The notes beneath the pieces were generated by a model. The model was given only the letters and a program-made list of their open reading frames with translations, made no database searches and was not told the DNA's origin. A stretch of DNA of 64,000 nucleotides from DATDAH01 sp963845425 (lineage in GTDB: Bacteria > Actinomycetota > Acidimicrobiia > Acidimicrobiales > DATDAH01): assembly GCA_963845425.1 (NCBI GenBank), contig CAWJSC010000003.1, forward strand, positions 62,001-126,000, given 5' to 3'. Made by a program: the position numbers and the translations under genes. Below, in pieces: positions 58,100 through 64,000 of this stretch; position 1 is the stretch's first letter; every line of letters starts with the position of its first letter.

Positions 58100-58867
58100 T
58101 CAGCCCGCGGGGACGGGGGCGGCGGTGGAGGACTCCTCGTCGACCTTGCCGTCCCGCATGCCGACGATGCGGTCGGCGCCCTCGGCCACCTCGTCGCTGT
58201 GGGTGACCATCAGGATGGTCTGGCCGTCGGCGTGGAGGCGGCGGAAGAGCTCCAGGACCTCCTGGCCCCCGTCGCTGTCCAGGGCCCCGGTGGGCTCGTC
58301 GGCCAGCACGAGGGTCGGCTCGTTGGCCAGGGCCCGGGCGATGGCCAGCCGTTGGCGCTGCCCGCCGGAGAGAACGGCCGGGGTCTCGCCGGACTTGTCG
58401 CCGAGACCGAGGAGGTCGAGCAGGTCCCGGGCCCGGGTCTCGGCCGCCTTGCGCTTGGTGCCGGCGATCATGGCGGGCAGGACCACGTTCTCGAGGGCGG
58501 TCATGCCCTCCAGCAGGTTGAAGAACTGGAAGACGATCCCGATGTGGCGGCGCCGCATGCGGGCCAGCCAGTCCTCGTCCTGGCCGGTGATCTCCTCGTC
58601 GGCGATGTGGATCGTGCCTTCGTCGGCGATGTCGAGGCCGGCGACGAGGTTGAGGAGCGTCGACTTACCGCAGCCCGAGGGGCCCATGATGGCCACGAAC
58701 TCGCCGGCGATGACCTCGAGGTCGACACCCCGCAGCGCCCGGACGGGGGCCAGCTCGGCCTCGAACGTCTTGCGCACGCCGCGAACGTCCAGGACGGTGG
58801 CCCCGGGGTGCACGCCGGGCTCGTCCGCCGGATCGATCGCTCCGAGAGCGCCGTCGTCTTCAGTCAT
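58100..58867 (-). CDS. ABC transporter ATPase of the MacB/LolD/FtsE type
   Basis: A 255-residue ATPase with Walker A GPSGCGKST (residues 62-70), Q-loop FQFFNLLEGMTALENV, signature LSGGQRQRLAIARAL, Walker B LVLADEPTGALD and switch VTHSDE. QFFNL and the DEPTGALDS block are typical of the LolD/MacB group that powers FtsX permeases. Its start is settled by a perfect AGGAGG 7 nt before ATG 58867; the ATG at 58888 that overlaps the cyclase stop would place that ribosome site inside the gene. Partner of the two permeases downstream. Confidence 0.9.
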   Translation of the reverse strand: MTEDDGALGAIDPADEPGVHPGATVLDVRGVRKTFEAELAPVRALRGVDLEVIAGEFVAIMGPSGCGKSTLLNLVAGLDIADEGTIHIADEEITGQDEDWLARMRRRHIGIVFQFFNLLEGMTALENVVLPAMIAGTKRKAAETRARDLLDLLGLGDKSGETPAVLSGGQRQRLAIARALANEPTLVLADEPTGALDSDGGQEVLELFRRLHADGQTILMVTHSDEVAEGADRIVGMRDGKVDEESSTAAPVPAG

Positions 58868-58874
58868 GGTGTTT

Positions 58875-58880
58875 CCTCCT
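58875..58880 (-). promoter_or_regulatory. Ribosome binding site deciding the ATPase start
   Basis: Minus-strand AGGAGG lies 7 nt before ATG 58867. The alternative start 58888 is upstream of it and would be coupled to the cyclase stop by TGATG, but the perfect site makes 58867 the likely initiation codon. Confidence 0.75.
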
Positions 58881-58887
58881 GTGGACA

Positions 58888-60210
58888 TCAGTCTGCTGCC
58901 TCCTGCGGGCCCAGTCGGTAGGCCGTCACTTCGGACTCGCGGCCCTTGACGGCCTGCGGCGGGAGTTGCTCGAGCTCGGGCGGGTCCGTCAGACCCTCCA
59001 CGGTGGCCTCGCTGAGCACGGTGGTCCCCGCCGGGCGGGCGATGCTCTCCAGGCGCTGGGCCAGGTTCACCGTGTCGCCCACGACCGTGTACTCGAGGCG
59101 CTCGTCACTGCCGAGCAGGGCGGCGGCCACGTCGCCCGAGGACAGGCCGATGCCGAGGCCGAAGGCGGCCAGGCCCTCGTCGGCCCACGTGACGTTGACC
59201 ACGTCCTGGCGCTCGTGCATGGCCCGCGCCGCCCGCAGGGCCCGGTCGGCGTGGTCCTCCTGGGGGAACGGTGCCCCGAAGACGGCCATGACGGCGTCGC
59301 CCACGTACTGCATCACCGTGCCCTCCTCGCCGAGGATGGCGTTGTTCATCTCCCGGCGGTGGGTGCGGAGCTGGCCGGCCAGCGTGGTGGGATCGGCGTG
59401 CTCGGCGATGGTCGAGTAGCCCCGGACGTCGGACATCAGCACGGTGACGGTCAGGCGCTCCGTGCGGTCGACGGCCCCGCTGTCGGTGCGCAGCTTCTCG
59501 GCCAGGCCACCGGGGAGGAACCGGCTGAGCGTCTCGCCCTGCTCCTCGCGGTCGACGATCGCGGACTGCAGCAGGCGGAGGCGCTTCAAGGCCCCCTCCC
59601 GCCCGGCGCTGGCCCCCTGGGCCAGCTTCAGGAGCACGGCCTCGACGGCGTCGTTCACCGACGCCGGGCTCCGGCCCTGGCTGGCGGCGATCGCCTTGAT
59701 GGGCCGCCCCTGGGCGACCTGGGTGAGCAGGTCGTCCTCGTCCTCGGTCAGCTCGCCCTCGACCCGGACCGGGTTGACCAGGGCCTGCACGATCTCGGGG
59801 TCGAGCATCGAGCCCCCGGTGGCCACCTCGCGCACGGCCCGGGCCAGCCGGTCGCCGTCGCTGACCCGGTCCTTGAGCAGATAGGCGTAGCCCGCCGCCC
59901 CCTCCTCGAGCAGGGCGATGGCGTAGTCGGGGTCGTCGTACTGGGACAGGATCACGATGCCGGTGCCGGGGTGGCGCTTGCGCACCTCCTTGGCGCCGAC
60001 GATGCCCTCGTCCTGGAAGTTGGGCGGCATCCGGATGTCGGAGACGACGACCTGCGGGTGAGCCGCGGTGGCGCCCTCCACCAGCCCGTCGTAGTCCTCC
60101 GCCGTCCCGACCACCTCGATGTCCTTCTCGATCGAGAGGAGGGCCTTGACCCCCTCCCGCACCAGGGTGTTGTCGTCGGCGAGGAACACCGTGATGCGGT
60201 CCCCGTCCAT
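58888..60210 (-). CDS. Receiver / HTH-like / class III nucleotide cyclase fusion
   Basis: A 440-residue protein in three parts. The receiver domain (1-130) has phosphoacceptor Asp58 (SDIRMPP) and Lys113. A LuxR-HTH-like remnant (about 153-200: LTEDEDDLLTQVAQG) is alignable with the HTH of the regulator at 48441. The class III cyclase domain (about 250-400) has metal ligands Asp261 and Asp305 (QYVGDAVMAVFG), Thr375 and the transition-state pair Asn382/Arg386 (VVGDTVNLAQRL). The base-recognising lysine position is Gln301, so nucleotide specificity or activity is open. It heads the ABC-kinase operon. Confidence 0.85.
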   Translation of the reverse strand: MDGDRITVFLADDNTLVREGVKALLSIEKDIEVVGTAEDYDGLVEGATAAHPQVVVSDIRMPPNFQDEGIVGAKEVRKRHPGTGIVILSQYDDPDYAIALLEEGAAGYAYLLKDRVSDGDRLARAVREVATGGSMLDPEIVQALVNPVRVEGELTEDEDDLLTQVAQGRPIKAIAASQGRSPASVNDAVEAVLLKLAQGASAGREGALKRLRLLQSAIVDREEQGETLSRFLPGGLAEKLRTDSGAVDRTERLTVTVLMSDVRGYSTIAEHADPTTLAGQLRTHRREMNNAILGEEGTVMQYVGDAVMAVFGAPFPQEDHADRALRAARAMHERQDVVNVTWADEGLAAFGLGIGLSSGDVAAALLGSDERLEYTVVGDTVNLAQRLESIARPAGTTVLSEATVEGLTDPPELEQLPPQAVKGRESEVTAYRLGPQEAAD

Positions 60211-60371
60211 CGGGTGCCATTGAGTCGCGGATCGGCGCCGACCGCAAGGGGGAGGACCTTCCGCCCCTGGGTGGTGCCAGCACCCCACCCGTCCCGCGGT
60301 CCGCACCCTGGGCAGCGACGCCCGTCCGCTGTCCACTCGTCCCGAGGAAGGACAACCGACGAGGAGAGATG

Positions 60372-61139
60372 ATGCGTTCCAAGATCACGGCGGCCGCGCT
60401 GACCACCGTCCTGGTACTGGGCGTCGTCGCCTGCAGTGACGACGACGGGGAGGACGAAGCGAGCTCCGAAGCAGCGGGCGACACCACGACCACGACCGAG
60501 GCCGGTCTCGGCACCGAGGCCTGCGACGCCGTCCAGGGTGTCGGCACGGCCCTGACCAACGGCCCCGAGGGGCCGCCGACGACCGAGTACCTGGAGGGTG
60601 AGCTGCTGCCCGCGGTCGACGCGGTCGTGGCCGCCGACGCGGACGAGCTGGCCGGCCCGGCGGGTGAGCTGCAGACCGCGGTGCAGGGCGCGATCGACGG
60701 CGGTCCGATCGACGAGGATCAGGTCTTCGGCCTCTACGGCGAGATGGGGGCCGCGGTCCACACCGGGTGCGGCTACGAGGCCGTCGACGTGGGCGCCGTC
60801 AACTACACCTTCGTCGACCTGCCCGCCACCCTTCCGACGGGCACGACCAGCTTCGCCCTGACCAACGACGCCGACGAGCCCCACGAGCTGATCCTCTTCC
60901 GGCGGGCCGACGGCGAGACCAGGGGCATCGAAGAGCTCCTGGCGCTGGGTGAGGAGGAGGTCGGTGACGCACTGGCCTTCACCGGGGTGGCGTTCGCCGA
61001 ACCCACCACGACGGGCTACCTCGCCGCCGAGCTCACGCCCGGCACGTACTTCACCGTCTGCTTCCTGCCCGTCGGCGGCGGCGAGGACGGTCCGCCACAC
61101 TTCACCGAGGGGATGCTGGGCGAGATCGAGGTGACCTGA
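60372..61139 (+). CDS. Secreted lipoprotein of unknown function
   Basis: A 255-residue lipoprotein. The signal peptide ends in the lipobox LGVVAC (cysteine at about 21), followed by an acidic, Thr-rich linker. The C-terminal half (about 140-255) is beta-rich with ATLPTGTTSFALTNDADEPHELILFRRADG, FAEPTTTGYLAAELTPGTYFTVCFLP, reminiscent of cupredoxin-like domains. A His and Cys are placed suggestively (EPHEL, TVCFLP), but no full copper set is certain. Two ATGs are possible, 60369 and 60372; GAGGAG spacing favours 60372. Divergent from the signalling operon. Confidence 0.75.
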   Translation: MRSKITAAALTTVLVLGVVACSDDDGEDEASSEAAGDTTTTTEAGLGTEACDAVQGVGTALTNGPEGPPTTEYLEGELLPAVDAVVAADADELAGPAGELQTAVQGAIDGGPIDEDQVFGLYGEMGAAVHTGCGYEAVDVGAVNYTFVDLPATLPTGTTSFALTNDADEPHELILFRRADGETRGIEELLALGEEEVGDALAFTGVAFAEPTTTGYLAAELTPGTYFTVCFLPVGGGEDGPPHFTEGMLGEIEVT

Positions 61140-61241
61140 CCGTCCTCGGGTCTCCCCGACCCGGCCCCCGGCTCGGGTGCGCTCCCTGCGCCCGGACCGG
61201 GGGCCGGCACGCGTTCGGGACGTCGATCCCGACCGCCGTGG

Positions 61242-61655
61242 TCAATGGTCCGGGGTCAAGAGTTGAACCGTCGGGAAGTAGGTCCGGTAGCGGCTCGCAT
61301 CACGCGAGAGAAGGTGCAGTTCGGCAACGGCGGCGTGGGCGCCAATGAAGAAGTCGGGCAGCGTCGATGTCCTCGTGCCCCCGCTCCGGCGGTAGTCGAG
61401 GAAGGCCTTGCCCGCCAGGAAGGCTGCCTCCCAAGGCAACGGTGCGCGGCGGTAGTCCTCGGGCGGGAGCGCCGCCTCGAGGTCCTCGATGCGGGAGAAC
61501 CGGACCGAGGTCTCGGCGTAGATGATCGGGTTGATCCACAGCGGTCCGGCCTCGGCCGCCTCGCCCAAGGCGTCGATGGACCAGGCCGACCACTTGGGAT
61601 CCTCGGTCAGGACGTCCAACAGGACGTTGGCATCGACCAGGGTGCCCGGCGCCAT
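61242..61655 (-). CDS. PIN-domain ribonuclease toxin, VapC-like
   Basis: A 137-residue PIN domain with the conserved acidic residues: Asp in LVDANVLLDVL, Glu in YAETSV and Asp in LPDFFIGAHA, which coordinate magnesium for RNA cleavage. Such toxins cut tRNA or rRNA when the antitoxin is degraded. It starts 2 nt after the antitoxin stop, the usual toxin-antitoxin arrangement. The gene is intact and of normal VapC length. Confidence 0.85.
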   Translation of the reverse strand: MAPGTLVDANVLLDVLTEDPKWSAWSIDALGEAAEAGPLWINPIIYAETSVRFSRIEDLEAALPPEDYRRAPLPWEAAFLAGKAFLDYRRSGGTRTSTLPDFFIGAHAAVAELHLLSRDASRYRTYFPTVQLLTPDH

Positions 61656-61657
61656 GG

Positions 61658-61885
61658 CTAGGCCCCGCGGGTGAGGGCCATGATCTCGTCGGTCGTCATG
61701 GCCACGTCCCCCCGACCCCGCAGTCGCTCGACCACGGCTGCGCCGCGGACGGGGCCATCAGCCGTCTTGCGGATGACGATGGTCTCGTCGGCCCGTTCGA
61801 ACTCGACGTTCGACCCGGCCCCGATGCCGAGCTCATCGCGCAGCGCCTTGGGAATCGTGACCTGGCCCTTCTCGGTGACTCGCAT
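61658..61885 (-). CDS. AbrB/MazE-type antitoxin, VapB-like
   Basis: A 75-residue swapped-hairpin DNA-binding antitoxin. The N-terminus MRVTEKGQVTIPKALRDELGIGAGSNVEFE is the standard AbrB fold; the C-terminal tail (AAVVERLRGRGDVAMTTDEIMALTRG) would wrap the PIN toxin. It represses its own promoter through the palindrome just upstream (61893-61906). A -10-like TAGGAT ends 6 nt before the ATG, so the transcript is probably leaderless. Confidence 0.88.
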   Translation of the reverse strand: MRVTEKGQVTIPKALRDELGIGAGSNVEFERADETIVIRKTADGPVRGAAVVERLRGRGDVAMTTDEIMALTRGA

Positions 61886-61892
61886 ATAAGAA

Positions 61893-61916
61893 TCCTACCA
61901 GTAGGAGTCGTACTCC
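61893..61916. promoter_or_regulatory. Toxin-antitoxin operator/promoter
   Basis: TCCTAC-CA-GTAGGA (61893-61906) is a perfect palindrome; an overlapping GGAGT-CGT-ACTCC (61904-61916) adds a second. On the minus strand TAGGAT within it is a good -10. Overlap of operator and -10 fits autorepression by the AbrB-type antitoxin. Confidence 0.65.
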
Positions 61917-61995
61917 CCCGGGAGCACCGCCATGCCGCTGATGGACGGCCTTCGACGCGCTGACCTGGTCGGCCGATGCGGTTTAGGCTCCCGGC

Positions 61996-62637
61996 ATGAC
62001 CGAGGTGGCGAACGAACCGGCGGTGGTGCTGGTCTGTGTCGTGCTGGCGTCGGCCCTCATCGTGGCCGAGGTGGCGCTGCCGACGTTCGGACTGGCCGGG
62101 TTCACCGGCGCCGTCCTGATCGCGGTCGCCGTCGTGGGGATCAACGACGGCGGGATGGAGTGGTGGCCGCTGTCGCTGGCGGCGCTGGCCGTGGGCTTCT
62201 GGAGCGTGATGATCGCCCGGCGGTCGACCAGCACGGCCCAACAGGCCATCGCCGTCGGGCTGTTCACCGTGGGCTCGGTGTACTTCGGGGTGCTGGAGAG
62301 CGACCCGCTCACCATCGTGCTCGCCCTGCTCGGGGCGGCCGGCCTGGCCGCCGGGTTCCCGGTGCTGCTCGAGCGCTCCACCCGCCTGCTCAACGCCCAA
62401 CCCGAGGTCGGCATGGAGGCCTTCGTCGGACGGCCCACCCACGTCACCGCCTGGGCGGGGACCGAGGGCAGCGTCCAGCTGGAGGGCGCGTTCTGGAACG
62501 CCACGGGGCCCGGGGACCTCGCCGTGGGTGACGAGGTCGTCATCACCGGCTACGAAGGGATGCAGCTCACCGTGCGTCGACCGACGTCCGAGCCGGGAGG
62601 AATGCCCATGACCGTGCCCCAGAAGGACAACCGCTGA
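61996..62637 (+). CDS. NfeD-like membrane protein
   Basis: A 213-residue protein with about four transmembrane helices (residues 10-120) and a C-terminal soluble OB-fold NfeD domain (MEAFVGRPTHVTAW, LEGAFWNAT, VGDEVVITGYEGMQLTVR). The GF(W)NA-type motif is the NfeD signature. Its stop overlaps the start of a stomatin/SPFH gene (TGATG), and NfeD/stomatin pairs act together in membrane quality control. No serine-protease (ClpP-like) domain is present, so it is the short NfeD form. Confidence 0.85.
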   Translation: MTEVANEPAVVLVCVVLASALIVAEVALPTFGLAGFTGAVLIAVAVVGINDGGMEWWPLSLAALAVGFWSVMIARRSTSTAQQAIAVGLFTVGSVYFGVLESDPLTIVLALLGAAGLAAGFPVLLERSTRLLNAQPEVGMEAFVGRPTHVTAWAGTEGSVQLEGAFWNATGPGDLAVGDEVVITGYEGMQLTVRRPTSEPGGMPMTVPQKDNR

Positions 62638-63545
62638 TGGCCGCTGTCGGTGCGGTGCTGCTGGTCCTCGCCGTCCTCATCCTGTTGTTCCTCGCCTCCT
62701 CGGTGAAGATCGTCCTGGAGTACGAGCGGGCCGTCATCTTCCGCCTCGGGCGCTGTGTGGGGGCCAAGGGCCCAGGGGTCTTCTTCATCATCCCGATCAT
62801 CGACAAGATCCGCCGGGTCAACCTGCAGATCGCGGCGGTGCCGGTCGCCTCCCAGGCCGTCATCACCAAGGACAACGTGACCATCACGGTCGACGCCGTG
62901 GCCTACTTCCAGGTCGTCGACCCGCTGGCGTCGGTCATCAAGATCCAGAACTGGTACCAGTCGGCCCAGCTGGTGGCCCAGACCACCCTGCGCTCGATCA
63001 TCGGCCGCCACGAGCTGGACCAGATGCTCTCCGAGCGGGATCGCATCAACAGCGAGCTGCAGCTGGCCCTGGACACCCAGACCGAGGCATGGGGCATCAA
63101 GGTCGGCCGGGTCGAGATCCGTGACGTCGGCCTGCCCGAGCAGATGCAGCGGGCCATGGCCCGTCAGGCCGAGGCCGAGCGGGAACGGCGGGCCAAGATC
63201 ATCGCCGCCGAGGGCGAGCTCCAGGCCTCCCAGAAGCTGGGCGAGGCGGCCAACGTCATCAACGCCTCCCCCGGCGCCCTGCAGCTCCGGCAGCTGCAGA
63301 CGATGGTGGAGATCTCCGCCGAGAACAGCTCGACGATCATCTTCCCGATCCCCATCGAGATCATGGGCGCCATCTCGGCGCTGACCAACACGCTCAGCGG
63401 GGGCAAGACCCCGACGCCGTCGACGACCCCGATCGTGGCGCCGGCCTCGCCCGCCGTGGACGACCCCCCGACGACGGTCGAGGAGACCAACGCCATGCCC
63501 GACGTCGAGATCCCCCCCGCCGACATCCCCCCGCCCCCCACCTGA
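62637..63545 (+). CDS. SPFH/stomatin-like protein
   Basis: A 302-residue protein with an N-terminal membrane hairpin (VLLVLAVLILLFLASS), then the SPFH domain (YERAVIFRLGRC, VTIDTVAYF-like VTITVDAVAYFQV) and a coiled-coil C-terminal region (GLPEQMQRAMARQAEAERERRAKIIAAEGE). The last 50 residues are Pro/Thr-rich and low complexity. Stomatins form membrane microdomains and partner with NfeD, the gene just upstream and translationally coupled. Convergent with the hydrolase at 63629 across palindrome P8. Confidence 0.88.
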   Translation: MAAVGAVLLVLAVLILLFLASSVKIVLEYERAVIFRLGRCVGAKGPGVFFIIPIIDKIRRVNLQIAAVPVASQAVITKDNVTITVDAVAYFQVVDPLASVIKIQNWYQSAQLVAQTTLRSIIGRHELDQMLSERDRINSELQLALDTQTEAWGIKVGRVEIRDVGLPEQMQRAMARQAEAERERRAKIIAAEGELQASQKLGEAANVINASPGALQLRQLQTMVEISAENSSTIIFPIPIEIMGAISALTNTLSGGKTPTPSTTPIVAPASPAVDDPPTTVEETNAMPDVEIPPADIPPPPT

Positions 63546-63569
63546 CCCCCCCCACCCTGATCCGAAATT

Positions 63570-63606
63570 GCGCCGATTTGTCACGCTGAGCGTGACAAAT
63601 CGGCGC
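63570..63606. terminator. Perfect palindrome between convergent genes (P8), with CCAGAAC edge
   Basis: 18-bp perfect arms (63570-63587; 63589-63606) around one central base. Its left part, including flanking AAATT, repeats P2 at 10448, while its right flank is CCAGAAC (63606-63612), the edge of the CGTTCTGG family. It fills the gap between the stops at 63545 and 63629. Confidence 0.75.
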
Positions 63607-63628
63607 CAGAACAGATCGGTCCGGGTGA

Positions 63629-64000
63629 TCAGAGGGTGATGGTCTCGCCTTCCCGGGCGATGGTCACGTCCAGGCCGGGCGGGGCCAGGTCGCAGAGGCG
63701 GTCGACGTCGTCGTCCACCCGCACGGGGCTGTGGTGGAAGAGGACAAGCCGGCCGACCCCCGCCGCCTCGGCCAGCCGGTAGCAGTAGTCGACGGTGGCG
63801 TGGCCGTAGGCCTCGGCCACGGCCAGCTCGGTGGCGGTGCACTGGGCGTCGTGGATGAGCACGTCCACGCCTCGCACCAGGTCGAGGATCGGCTCGTGGA
63901 CCGGCCCGTGGCCGTCCTCCCCTGGGCCCAGGGCCAGCGGGCCGTGGTCGGAGGCGTAGGCGATGCTGGCCCCACTGGTGTCCACGATGCGGTACCCGAA
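63629..64000 (-). CDS. Metallo-beta-lactamase-fold hydrolase, C-terminal part
   Basis: The C-terminal part of an MBL-fold protein whose start lies beyond the right edge; translation is open to 64000. Visible features are FGYRIVDTSGASIAYASDHGP, VDVLIHDAQCTATE (metal Asp) and LVLFHHSP (metal His), the pattern of RNase Z/phosphodiesterase-like MBL proteins. The N-terminal HxHxDH motif is outside the window. It could be a phosphodiesterase or general hydrolase; function cannot be fixed. The ATG-like codon at 63985 is internal, not the start. Confidence 0.8.
   Translation of the reverse strand, partial: FGYRIVDTSGASIAYASDHGPLALGPGEDGHGPVHEPILDLVRGVDVLIHDAQCTATELAVAEAYGHATVDYCYRLAEAAGVGRLVLFHHSPVRVDDDVDRLCDLAPPGLDVTIAREGETITL

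Noticed and set aside
1..64000. CRISPR array, insertion sequence, prophage or RNA genes
   Set aside because: No regularly spaced identical repeats, no transposase or integrase frame, and no tRNA/rRNA-like sequence was seen. A dedicated tRNAscan/Infernal search could still find small RNAs.

Overview
The window is very GC-rich, gene-dense actinobacterial DNA with no tRNA, rRNA, CRISPR array or insertion sequence that I can see. Several traits fit Actinomycetota, and class Acidimicrobiia (Iamia/Ilumatobacter-like) is my best inference: an F420/FMN luciferase-like oxidoreductase, FadD19-like acyl-CoA synthetases, a WS/DGAT acyltransferase, a SigK/RskA-type sigma/anti-sigma pair with a fasciclin protein, frequent GTG/TTG starts and apparently leaderless promoters.

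Layout. 1-3.7 kb: a leftward operon of two amidohydrolases, an SDR and a DegT-type aminotransferase, headed by a MarR regulator that faces an aldehyde dehydrogenase. 3.7-18.6 kb: a catabolic region (two ALDHs, two acyl-CoA synthetase/ALDH or SDR divergons, LLM oxidoreductase, SDRs, enoyl-CoA hydratase, epoxide hydrolase, thiolase, carotenoid-cleavage-type oxygenase, class III CoA transferase). 18.6-20.6 kb: anti-sigma, ECF sigma factor and fasciclin. 20.7-29.2 kb: a branched-chain-amino-acid-type (Liv) ABC importer with fused permeases, adjacent or fused ATPases, and three tandem substrate-binding lipoproteins. 29.3-48.4 kb: more lipid/xenobiotic metabolism (quinone-reductase-like protein, dienoyl-CoA-reductase-like flavoenzyme, hydrolases, WS/DGAT, a third amidohydrolase, cupin, a BNR-repeat protein coupled to a ThiS/MoaD-like carrier, two further acyl-CoA synthetases, a DMT transporter). 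48.4-60.2 kb: a signalling/envelope block (two response regulators, histidine kinase, two FtsX permeases with their ATPase, a REC-cyclase protein). 60.4-64 kb: a lipoprotein, a VapBC-like pair, NfeD/stomatin and a partial metallo-hydrolase.

How it works together. Much of the window looks like import, CoA activation, oxidation and thiolysis of a hydrophobic carboxylic or terpenoid substrate, but the substrate cannot be read from sequence. The strongest unexplained signals are regulatory and structural. A 17-bp operator (TCTGACG-N3-CGTCAGA) is shared by five promoter regions, including all three substrate-binding genes. A family of 50-65 bp palindromes with CGTTCTGG/CCAGAACG edges sits only at gene 3' ends. 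Two further repeat families begin exactly at stop codons. Four genes or gene pairs need a single-base correction of the same sign, which is either sequence error or decay.
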